Shown here: positions 7,137-14,197 of the stretch, piece after piece
Position numbering within the stretch: position 1 is the stretch's first letter
Layout: every line of letters starts with the position of its first letter
From: JBDTGE01 sp050742975
Lineage (GTDB): Bacteria > Actinomycetota > Actinomycetes > Mycobacteriales > Jatrophihabitantaceae
Assembly (NCBI GenBank): GCA_050742975.1
Contig: JBOGDQ010000115.1
Span: 1 to 26,193, forward strand
DNA: 26,193 bases
Direction of reading: 5' to 3'
The notes under the pieces: model-generated
Told to the model about the DNA's origin: nothing
Databases searched by the model: none
Seen by the model: only the letters and a program-made list of their open reading frames with translations
Made by a program: the position numbers and the translations under genes

Positions 7137-7285
7137 GCCTGATCCACCGCATCCGCACCGCACTCCACGCGACCGGCACCATCACCTTCTGCGAGTCGTG
7201 CAGCCAGGTCTGCGACTCCGCCTGCCGCGCCAACGCAGTTCGCGACCGCGCGATCAACACCGCGCTGCTCTTGGGCCGCCGATGA
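7133..7285 (+). CDS. Small Cys-rich protein of the arsenic operon (function unknown)
   Basis: A 50-residue ORF with a strong ribosome-binding site (AAGGAG, 7 nt before ATG). It is locked into the operon by ATGA overlaps at both ends, with acr3 upstream and arsC downstream. The centre holds a C-E-S-C-S-Q-V-C-D-S-A-C cluster (C-x2-C-x3-C-x3-C), which could bind As(III) or a metal. The N-terminus is basic and amphipathic and no signal peptide is seen. I recall no characterised protein of this type. A role as an arsenite-binding chaperone, a partner of ArsC or Acr3, or a redox factor is speculation. Its packing makes it very likely a real translated gene. Confidence 0.75.
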   Translation: MSLIHRIRTALHATGTITFCESCSQVCDSACRANAVRDRAINTALLLGRR

Positions 7286-7710
7286 CCGAACCGATCGAAG
7301 GGCGCGTCCCGGAAGTGCTGTTCGTCTGTGTCCACAACGCCGGCCGATCGCAAATGGCCGCCGCCCTGCTCGAGCACCACGCCGCCGGCCGGATCCAGGT
7401 TCGCTCCGCCGGCTCGACCCCGGCAAACGAGATCAACCCCGCTGTCATCACCGTGATGAACGAGATCGGGCTCGACCTCTCCCGAGAGTTCCCCAAGCCG
7501 CTCACCGACGACGCTGTGCGGGTCGCCGACGTCGTGATCAGCATGGGCTGCGGCGACGCCTGCCCGATCTATCCCGGCAAGCGGTACCTCGACTGGAACC
7601 TGCCCGACCCGGCCGGAAAATCTGTCGAGCAGGTCCGACCGATTCGCGACGCGATAGAGCAGCAGGTCTGCGCACTTCTCGACGACCTTCGTGCCGACGA
7701 GATCAACTGA
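7282..7710 (+). CDS. arsC: Arsenate reductase, low-molecular-weight phosphatase type
   Basis: A 142-residue protein that reduces arsenate to arsenite for export by Acr3 or methylation by ArsM. The catalytic P-loop is C16-V-H-N-A-G-R22-S, a C-x5-R phosphatase signature. C90 and C94 (M-G-C-G-D-A-C-P) and D109-P follow in the positions used by the LMW-PTP arsenate reductases. The closer spacing of the second Cys pair makes it hard to say whether thioredoxin or mycothiol/mycoredoxin recycles it. The ATG at 7282 overlaps the stop of the small Cys-rich gene. It is the last gene of the operon before a strong stem-loop. Confidence 0.93.
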   Translation: MTEPIEGRVPEVLFVCVHNAGRSQMAAALLEHHAAGRIQVRSAGSTPANEINPAVITVMNEIGLDLSREFPKPLTDDAVRVADVVISMGCGDACPIYPGKRYLDWNLPDPAGKSVEQVRPIRDAIEQQVCALLDDLRADEIN

Positions 7711-7715
7711 CCATC

Positions 7716-7770
7716 TCGCCCGGTCAGCCGGCCGGTTAGCCGCCGGTTCCGGCGGCTGAAGGCCGGGCGA
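7716..7770 (+). terminator. Nested stem-loop after arsC (candidate terminator)
   Basis: An outer stem TCGCCCGG (7716-7723) / CCGGGCGA (7763-7770) encloses an inner perfect arm pair AGCCGCCGG (7738-7746) / CCGGCGGCT (7749-7757). It begins 5 nt after the arsC stop. There is no T-run, as is common for actinobacterial terminators. Confidence 0.55.
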
Positions 7771-7832
7771 AGCTGATCAGGCTTGGCTATCGCGGCCCTT
7801 CACTTGCCGATGGTCGTGCCGATAGATCTTGC

Positions 7833-9866
7833 ATGAAGGTGCGGCGCTCAGCACTGTCCCGCGCAGGGACCCGGCTGTTCGTCGCGTACGCAGTGGTGAG
7901 CCTGATCCCGGTGGCCGCGCTCGGTGCCGTTCTGGTGCGGGCCGATCAGCGGTCCGGGACGGCCCGGGGCATGGCGCAGGGCCGGGCGCAGGCGGCGGTG
8001 ATCGTGCAGATGGCGATCGCGCCCGCGCTGGGCCGGCAGGACCTGAGCGCCGGGCTGACGGCGCAGGAGCGTGAGCGCCTGCACGAGGCGACCGACCTCG
8101 CGATCTACTCCGGCTCGGTCACCGCGATGCGGCTGCGCACCTTCGCCGGTCACGTCGTGTTCGCCGACGACGGGAACAGCTCCGATCAGCTGGCGAGCAC
8201 CGATCCGGCGTTCGTCACGGCTGCGAAGGGCGGCACCGACGCCGCGATCGTGCCCTCCCCGCTCGGCGGCGCCGGTCCGGTGATCCGGGTGCTGCAGCCG
8301 GTGGTGCCGAACGCGACCGGGCAGGCCACCGGCGTCCTGGAGCTGTACCTGCCGTATCAGCCGATCGCCGCGGTCGTGCGGAGCGAGGCGCACCAGACCT
8401 TCGTGCGGCTGGCCGAGGGGCTGGCAGCGCTGTACCTCCTGCTGGCCGTGATCTCGTGGTCGACCACTCGGCGGCTGCGGCGCTACGCCGCGGCGCAGGA
8501 GCACCAGGCCCAGCACGACCCGCTGACCGGGCTGCCCAATCGTGCCTGGTTCCGCGAGCAGGCCGCTGCCGCCGTCGAGTCGGCCGACGGCAGTGCCGGT
8601 GCGCTCGTGCTGGTCGATCTCAACCGCTTCAAGGAGGTCAACGACACCTTCGGGCACCACGCCGGCGACGATCTGTTGCAGTGCGTGGCCCGGCGGCTGG
8701 CCGACTCGATCCGCACCGACGACAGCGTCGCCCGGCTCGGCGGCGACGAGTTCGGCCTGATCCTGCCCGGCGTCACGGACCGCTCCGAGGCGCTGCTGAT
8801 GCTGGGCCGGGTGCAGCAGGAGCTCAGTGCCGACGTCGAGATCGAGGGCAGCACGCTGAGCGTGGAGGCCAGCTTCGGCGTCACGCTCTACCCCGAGCAC
8901 GGCACCGATGTCTCGCAGCTCATCCGCCAGGCGGATGCGGCGATGTACCAGGGCAAGAGAGGCGTCGAGCGGATCGTCCTGTGGCAGCCTGGAACCGCTC
9001 CCGCGCCCACCCACTGGCACGAGGTGCACAGCGACCTGCAGCGGGCTCTGGAGCGCGACGAGCTGACGCTGCACTACCAGCCGAAGCTCGACCTGCGCAC
9101 CGGTGCGGTGATGGGAGTCGAGGCACTCGTGCGCTGGAACCACCCGCAGCGCGGCCTACTGGCCCCCGCCGAATTCGTCCCGGCCGCCGAGAACTCGACC
9201 CTGATCCACCCGCTGACCCGATGGGTCCTGCGCCGGGCTCTCGCCGATCAGGCCGAGTGGCTTCGGCGCGGGATCGACTGGACGGTCGCGGTCAACGTCT
9301 CGGCCCGCAACCTGGAGGTCCACGACTTCGCCGACCAGGTACGCCGGTTGATCTCAGAGACCGGCTGCGACCCGCGCCGGGTCACCCTGGAACTCACCGA
9401 GACCGCGTTCGCCGTCGACGGGACGACTGCCCGGAACACCGTTGCCGCCCTGGCGGCGATGGGGATCACGGTCTCGCTGGACGACTTCGGCACCGGCTCC
9501 ACGGGGTTGTGGCAGCTGCGCGACCTGTCCGTGCACGAGATCAAGATCGACGCCGTATTCGTCCGCGACCTGGCCCGAAGCGCCGGCGACCGGAGCCTGG
9601 TGCAGGCGATGATCGACCTCGCGCACGGCATCGGCTGCAGCGTTGTCGCCGAGGGCGTCGAGGACCGCGGCGGCGCCGAGTGGCTGGAATCGATCGGCTG
9701 CGACATCGCCCAGGGCTACCTGTTCCAGCGGCCCGCGCCGTGGCCCGAACTGCTCGAGCGATTCGGCGGCCCGGCAGCCGGCTCGGACGCGCCCGCCATC
9801 GAGACGATCCCCGCCGACGTCCAGCAGGGTTCCCACTCCGCGACATCGACGGGGGTTCCGAGATGA
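7833..9866 (+). CDS. Membrane-bound GGDEF-EAL protein (cyclic di-GMP turnover)
   Basis: A 677-residue two-domain signalling enzyme. One transmembrane helix near residues 14-36 and a second near 193-211 bracket an extracytoplasmic sensor region of about 150 residues. The GGDEF domain follows, with an intact GGDEF at 303-307 and an RxxD inhibitory site (R294-D297) exactly five residues before it. The EAL domain has E-A-L at 430-432, an NVSARNL segment, ELTET, DDFGTG, K-I-D, AEGVED and QGYLFQRP. All the key residues look present, so it could both make and degrade c-di-GMP. No strong ribosome-binding site precedes the ATG at 7833. The stop overlaps the start of a solute-binding lipoprotein gene (ATGA), suggesting that protein feeds the sensor domain. 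Confidence 0.92.
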   Translation: MKVRRSALSRAGTRLFVAYAVVSLIPVAALGAVLVRADQRSGTARGMAQGRAQAAVIVQMAIAPALGRQDLSAGLTAQERERLHEATDLAIYSGSVTAMRLRTFAGHVVFADDGNSSDQLASTDPAFVTAAKGGTDAAIVPSPLGGAGPVIRVLQPVVPNATGQATGVLELYLPYQPIAAVVRSEAHQTFVRLAEGLAALYLLLAVISWSTTRRLRRYAAAQEHQAQHDPLTGLPNRAWFREQAAAAVESADGSAGALVLVDLNRFKEVNDTFGHHAGDDLLQCVARRLADSIRTDDSVARLGGDEFGLILPGVTDRSEALLMLGRVQQELSADVEIEGSTLSVEASFGVTLYPEHGTDVSQLIRQADAAMYQGKRGVERIVLWQPGTAPAPTHWHEVHSDLQRALERDELTLHYQPKLDLRTGAVMGVEALVRWNHPQRGLLAPAEFVPAAENSTLIHPLTRWVLRRALADQAEWLRRGIDWTVAVNVSARNLEVHDFADQVRRLISETGCDPRRVTLELTETAFAVDGTTARNTVAALAAMGITVSLDDFGTGSTGLWQLRDLSVHEIKIDAVFVRDLARSAGDRSLVQAMIDLAHGIGCSVVAEGVEDRGGAEWLESIGCDIAQGYLFQRPAPWPELLERFGGPAAGSDAPAIETIPADVQQGSHSATSTGVPR

Positions 9867-10765
9867 ACACCCGGTCAGCCCTTCGCGCCGCCACCGGCGT
9901 GCTCTGCCTGCTCGCCCTGACCGTGGCGTGCGGCTCCGGCGCCCCGCCCAGGTCCGGCGATCCGCTGGCGTCGCTGCCGACCGACCCGCAGCTGCACAGG
10001 GCGCTTCCTGCTGACGTCATCAGCCGTGGCGTCCTTCGCGTCGTCACCGACGCGAGCTATGCACCGGCGTCGAGTTTCGCACCGGACGGGCACACCATCG
10101 TCGGTTTCGAGCCCGACCTGGGCGCGGCATTGGGCAAGGTCCTCGGCATCAAGGTGGTCTTCACCAACGCCGACTTCGGCACGCTGCCCGCGCTCGTCAA
10201 CTCCGGCCGTGCGGACTTGATCATGAGCGCGATGACCGACACCGCCGAGCGGGAGCAGCGCGTGGACTTCATCGACTACTTCTCTGCCGGCACGTCGCTC
10301 GTCGTGCAGCGGGGGAACCCGCACAGCATCAGCGACCTGGAAAGCCTGTGCGGGCAGCGGGTCGCGGTCGAGGACGGGACCGTCCAGGCCGACCTCCTCG
10401 CCCGCGAGCAGTCGCACTGCACGGGCGAGCGCATCCACGTGATCACCGAGCCGACCAACGACGACGCCCTGCTCCAACTGCGAACCGGTCAGGCGGCCGC
10501 GCTGCCGATGGACTATCCGCCGGCAGAGGCGCTCACCGTGGACCCGCGCACCCAGGCGAACTACCAGCTCGCCAGCACGGCGCAGTACGAGCCGGGCCTC
10601 TACGGCATCGGAGTGGCGAAGTCGCAGACCGGGCTGCGCGAGGACGTGCTGGCGGCGCTGGCCACCGTGATCCGGTCCGGGGTGTACCACCAGATCCTGC
10701 AGAGGTGGGACGTCACCGAGGGAGCCATCAACGCACCGTCGACGAACGCCGCCGGCCAGCACTGA
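9863..10765 (+). CDS. Extracellular solute-binding lipoprotein (family 3, amino-acid type)
   Basis: A 300-residue lipoprotein with a basic N-terminus, a hydrophobic stretch and the lipobox L-T-V-A-C near residue 24. The mature part looks like a family-3 bacterial solute-binding protein: R-G-V-L-R-V-V-T-D-A-S-Y-A-P opens lobe 1, F-E-P-D-L-G-A-A-L-G follows, and S-A-M-T-D-T-A-E-R-E-Q-R-V-D-F is the classic central segment. Such proteins usually bind polar amino acids or opines for an ABC importer. No permease or ATPase gene lies nearby. The start overlaps the GGDEF-EAL stop, which points to a signalling role with that membrane protein rather than transport. Confidence 0.88.
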   Translation: MNTRSALRAATGVLCLLALTVACGSGAPPRSGDPLASLPTDPQLHRALPADVISRGVLRVVTDASYAPASSFAPDGHTIVGFEPDLGAALGKVLGIKVVFTNADFGTLPALVNSGRADLIMSAMTDTAEREQRVDFIDYFSAGTSLVVQRGNPHSISDLESLCGQRVAVEDGTVQADLLAREQSHCTGERIHVITEPTNDDALLQLRTGQAAALPMDYPPAEALTVDPRTQANYQLASTAQYEPGLYGIGVAKSQTGLREDVLAALATVIRSGVYHQILQRWDVTEGAINAPSTNAAGQH

Positions 10766-10837
10766 GCCGCCGCGAACCTCCTGCCGTCCTCACCACGTCT
10801 GCTGCAGTGAAGGCAACTGTCCATCAGGTGGTGAGGC

Positions 10838-11162
10838 ATGAGGCGCGTGCTGTGGCCAGCCGTGTGCGGTGTCGCAGTCGCGACGGCGGCCGCGCGCAGC
10901 GGTGGCAGGGCCGAGCGTGACCGGTGGGCTGCAACCGTTACGGACGCAGATCGCTGTCGGGTATCCGTCCCCGGACGTGGGATCGGCACGGTTCGTCGCC
11001 GTACGGTCCGGCGACGCGGTGGTGACAGCGCATACCGACTACGCCTGCCTGCACGCGACACCGCGGTGCCTGCCCCCGCAGCGCTCGTTCACCCTGACCG
11101 TTCGCGTACTTCCGGCACGAGGTGGCGCCGCCGGCCCGTTGCCGAAGCCGGCGGCCACCTGA
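10838..11162 (+). pseudogene. Frameshifted small secreted protein remnant
   Basis: The frame starting at the ATG at 10838 encodes a good signal peptide start (M-R-R-V-L-W-P-A-V-C-G-V-A-V-A-T-A-A-A). After about 20 codons it becomes Arg-rich and implausible. The +1 frame, open to the stop at 11162, then reads like a small beta-domain: G-S-A-R-F-V-A-V-R-S-G-D-A-V-V-T-A, a pair of cysteines (Y-A-C...P-R-C) and S-F-T-L-T-V-R-V. A single frameshift near 10890 would join them into a secreted protein of roughly 105 residues with an Ig-like fold. It may be a decayed gene or a sequencing error. The function is unknown. Confidence 0.4.
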
Positions 11163-11204
11163 TCGGACAGGTGGCGCGCCGGCCCGGAGCAACAGTCCCG
11201 CTGC

Positions 11205-13112
11205 TTAAGGGATGGCGACTCCCGCGGTGAAGGCGTCCTCGTCGTTGGCCACCGGCGCGTTCGGCGCCGAACCGGCGCAGACGGTCGGCGGGCTTCCGCT
11301 GGTCCCGGTACCCGGGCAGAGGAACTCGTCGGCCGTGCGGGTGTCCGACCATATCGGGTAGGCGGTCGTCGCGGTGGCGTCGAGGCCGGCGTAGTCACCG
11401 TAGAACTGCCCGCTGAACTCGGTCGGTGGCGGCATCGACGACGAGGTGGCCCGTTTGTGCGCGAAGCTGACTCGATCGTGCGAGGCCGACACGGTTATAT
11501 CGGAGTACCCGGTGGAGTTGTCGCTCCCGTACGAGCGGTCGTAGTAGGACACCACCAGCGTCCCGTCTGAGTTGATCGTCGCGCCCTGCCAGTACTGGTC
11601 GGTGCTCGCCTGCTTCGCAGCGTCGGTCACCACCGGGAGCTGTCGAGGATCGATCGTCGTCCCGGAGAACGCAGCACCGCGGTTCGTGGAGACGCTGTAG
11701 AGGATGTCGTTGTTGCAGCCTCCGGTCTTGACGCCGGTGTAGGTGTCCTGCCCGTCGGCAGCGAACCCGTCCGGCGTGCAGCCGCGCGACTCGTTGGAGT
11801 CACGGTTGATGTACGAGCCGTAGGTGACCACCACCCGGTTGGGGTCGGTCGGGTCGACCGCGCCGACCGGGTAGTTCGAGGCTCGGAACACCGAGTTGGT
11901 CGACGTACCCTTCTCGACCACGCAGGCCCTGCCCGGGTCGGCGCCGGCGCCCTGGTACGTGTCGCAGTCGGGCAGGTCGTAGAAGTCGCCGACCTTGACC
12001 GGCGCGCCGAAGCTCTTGCCGCCATTCGTCGAGCGCGTCACCAGGACCTGGTTGCGGTTGTCGGTCCCGGTGACCGTGTTGTTGTAGTTGTTGTAGACGA
12101 CGTAGAGCGTGCCGTCGGGAGCGGTGAACGGCTGCGAGTCCTGGTTCTCGTTGCAGCGACCCTGCGGTGTCGGCAGTCCGAAGGTGTTCCCGCACCTGGC
12201 CGAGTCGTGGCTGACGAGCACCGGCGCCGAGAAGCTCTCGCCGTAGTCGCTCGAGTAGGCCTCGTAGATGTAGCCGGTGCCGTCGGCGGCGAAGGTCGTC
12301 CAGCTGACGTAGATCCGGTCGGCGAACTTGCTGCCGACGTGATTGTCGACCGTCATCAGGGCCTTGTCGATCAGGACGTTCCCGGCTCCGGCGGTGTCGT
12401 TGTTCTCCATGACCGCGCGACCGGGGAAGTTGAAGGATGCGCCGTCGCTGCCGGTCGAGCGGTAGATGAAGAAGCCGCTGGACTGGTCCGGGTTCGGGGA
12501 GGTGCTGCTTCCCCGGTTGAACAGCTGGCAGGACAGGTAGGCGTTGCCCTTGGTGTCCCAGGCGACCGACGTGTCCCCGCCGGCCTGCCAGTACTCGCGC
12601 GCGGTTCCGGTGAAGTCGCCGCGCGTGAATCCGTTCGGCGTGGTCGTGTCGGCCCACGTCCGGCCGCCGTTCAGCGAGTACGACGCACCGCAGGTTCCGT
12701 CACCGCGGCGGTAGTCGTTGTAGCTGGCCACCAGGTGCTTGGAGTTGTTCGGGTCAACGGCCACCCAGGTCTCGTTCTGCGCCTGCCCGCGGCCCTGCAG
12801 GTCGGCGTCGCTCAGGTTCAGGCAGTTCTGGTTCACCTTGATGTTGTTGCCGAGGTGCGCCGGGCAGCCGTTCGGTCCGGGAACCTGCGGGCCCGTCACC
12901 CGAGGCTTCACCGGCGCGGCCGAAGGTGGCGCGATCGCCTTCCCGAGTTCAGCCGCGAGCAGCCCGGACACGTGACGCTGCTGCACCTTGTTCAGGTTCT
13001 GGTACCCGAACGGTTGGGCCACGGCGCTCGGTGCGCCGGATCCGACGAGACCTATGACGACGAGTGCGCCCGCGCCGATCAGGCACGTGGCACGCCGTGG
13101 TGCGTTCCTCAT
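11205..13112 (-). CDS. Secreted sialidase-superfamily beta-propeller protein (BNR repeats)
   Basis: A 635-residue exported protein. The N-terminus is a signal peptide (basic start, hydrophobic core 10-28, likely cleavage after A-V-A at residue 32). The body contains several Asp-box (BNR) motifs: S-L-N-G-G-R-T-W, S-S-D-Y-G-E-S-F, S-T-N-G-G-K-S-F and S-T-N-R-G-A-A-F, which mark a sialidase-like propeller. W-V-A-V-D-P-N-N and A-V-D-P-T-D-P-N-R-V-V-V-T-Y are typical propeller strands. About ten cysteines suggest disulfides outside the cell. The catalytic Arg triad and Asp/Tyr of true sialidases could not be identified, so enzymatic activity is open. The ATG at 13112 has AGGGGGA about 6 nt upstream. 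Confidence 0.8.
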   Translation of the reverse strand: MRNAPRRATCLIGAGALVVIGLVGSGAPSAVAQPFGYQNLNKVQQRHVSGLLAAELGKAIAPPSAAPVKPRVTGPQVPGPNGCPAHLGNNIKVNQNCLNLSDADLQGRGQAQNETWVAVDPNNSKHLVASYNDYRRGDGTCGASYSLNGGRTWADTTTPNGFTRGDFTGTAREYWQAGGDTSVAWDTKGNAYLSCQLFNRGSSTSPNPDQSSGFFIYRSTGSDGASFNFPGRAVMENNDTAGAGNVLIDKALMTVDNHVGSKFADRIYVSWTTFAADGTGYIYEAYSSDYGESFSAPVLVSHDSARCGNTFGLPTPQGRCNENQDSQPFTAPDGTLYVVYNNYNNTVTGTDNRNQVLVTRSTNGGKSFGAPVKVGDFYDLPDCDTYQGAGADPGRACVVEKGTSTNSVFRASNYPVGAVDPTDPNRVVVTYGSYINRDSNESRGCTPDGFAADGQDTYTGVKTGGCNNDILYSVSTNRGAAFSGTTIDPRQLPVVTDAAKQASTDQYWQGATINSDGTLVVSYYDRSYGSDNSTGYSDITVSASHDRVSFAHKRATSSSMPPPTEFSGQFYGDYAGLDATATTAYPIWSDTRTADEFLCPGTGTSGSPPTVCAGSAPNAPVANDEDAFTAGVAIP

Positions 13113-13264
13113 GACAGTCCCCCTGTGGGAGTGGGTGGGTTCGGCTGCCCGGCGTGGCGCCCTGCGACGGACACCCTCCCTCCCCTGCTGCGGCGCGATC
13201 GCGCAGATCGCGCCGGTGAGGCAGCGCAACTCGACGACTGGAACGGTCGCGCCAGGCACGTCGG

Positions 13265-13293
13265 ACGCTAAACCCGGCGCAAGGTACCCACAA
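13265..13293 (-). promoter_or_regulatory. Candidate promoter of the propeller gene
   Basis: On the minus strand TTGTGG (13293-13288) is followed after 17 nt by TAGCGT (13270-13265), matching the actinobacterial TTGNNN / TANNNT pattern. It would give a 5' leader of about 145 nt before the ATG at 13112. The call rests on pattern and position only. Confidence 0.35.
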
Positions 13294-13371
13294 GCCCTAG
13301 CAGGGACATCTGGCGCGCTCGGGCCGAATCGACCGTAGCCGTCGAGCGCCCGCCCGGCTCGGCGCGTGGCG

Positions 13372-14142
13372 CTACTTGCGGCGCGTGATCGTCCGTCCCA
13401 GCCAGGCGACCGGATCGTACTTGCGGTCGGCGACCCGTTCCTTGAGCGGGATCAGCGCGTTGTCGGTGATCTTGATGTGCTCGGGGCAGACCTCGGTGCA
13501 GCACTTGGTGATGTTGCACAGGCCCAGTCCGTGCTCGTCCTGCGCGGCGTGCTTGCGATCAAGCGCATCGAGCGGGTGCATGTCCAGCTCGGCGATGCGC
13601 ATCAGGAACCGTGGGCCGGCGTAGGACTCCTTGTTGTCCTCGTGATCGCGGATGACGTGACAGACGTCCTGGCACAGGAAGCACTCGATGCACTTGCGGA
13701 ACTCCTGCGAGCGCTCGACGTCGACCTGGGCCATCCGGTACTCGCCGGGCCCGATCCCGGGCGGCGGCGCGAATGCCGGCACCTGTTCGGCCTTGCGGTA
13801 GTTGAACGAGACGTCCGTGACCAGATCCTTCATCACGGGGAAGGTGCGCATCGGCGTCACGGTGACGACCTCGTCCTGGGTGAAGATCGACATGCGGGTC
13901 ATGCACATCAGCCGCGGACGGCCGTTGATCTCGGCGCTGCACGAACCGCACTTTCCGGCCTTGCAGTTCCAGCGCACCGCCAGGTCACCGGCCTGCGTGG
14001 CCTGCAGCCGGTGGATGATGTCGAGGACGACCTCTCCCTCGTTGACCTCGACGGTGTAGTCGACGAGATCACCACCGTCCGCGTCGCCCCGCCAGATCCG
14101 GAACTGCGCGTCGTAGGTCGTCTTCTGCGGTGCCTGCGTCAT
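13372..14142 (-). CDS. sdhB: Succinate dehydrogenase iron-sulfur subunit
   Basis: A 256-residue subunit carrying electrons from FAD to the membrane part. The [2Fe-2S] ligands are C60, C65, C68 and C80 (C-K-A-G-K-C-G-S-C). The C151-x2-C154-x2-C157-x3-C161 group and C209/C215/C219 (C-N-I-T-K-C-C-T-E-V-C-P) supply the [4Fe-4S] and [3Fe-4S] centres. The length is normal. It is the third sdh gene, in order sdhC - sdhA - sdhB, as in mycobacterial Sdh1. A 55-nt structured gap separates it from sdhA. The ATG at 14142 fits the family N-terminus. Confidence 0.95.
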   Translation of the reverse strand: MTQAPQKTTYDAQFRIWRGDADGGDLVDYTVEVNEGEVVLDIIHRLQATQAGDLAVRWNCKAGKCGSCSAEINGRPRLMCMTRMSIFTQDEVVTVTPMRTFPVMKDLVTDVSFNYRKAEQVPAFAPPPGIGPGEYRMAQVDVERSQEFRKCIECFLCQDVCHVIRDHEDNKESYAGPRFLMRIAELDMHPLDALDRKHAAQDEHGLGLCNITKCCTEVCPEHIKITDNALIPLKERVADRKYDPVAWLGRTITRRK

Positions 14143-14150
14143 GCGGGGCC

Positions 14151-14193
14151 CCCGCGAAAGCGCGGAGCGCTCTTTGCGGAGCGATTTCGTGGG
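14151..14193 (-). other. Structured intercistronic element between sdhA and sdhB
   Basis: An outer arm pair CCCGCGAAA (14151-14159) / TTTCGTGGG (14185-14193) pairs at eight of nine positions. Inside are GCGGAGCG direct repeats (14162-14169, 14176-14183) and a CGCTC / GAGCG hairpin. An alternative hairpin CCGCG-AAAG-CGCGG (14152-14165) ends only 9 nt from the sdhB start and could mask its ribosome-binding site. Confidence 0.45.
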
Positions 14194-14197
14194 CTTC

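Noticed and set aside
12207..13271. A plus-strand open frame antisense to the propeller gene
   Set aside because: The minus-strand protein has a signal peptide and BNR motifs; the antisense frame is Val/Arg/Gly-rich without features.
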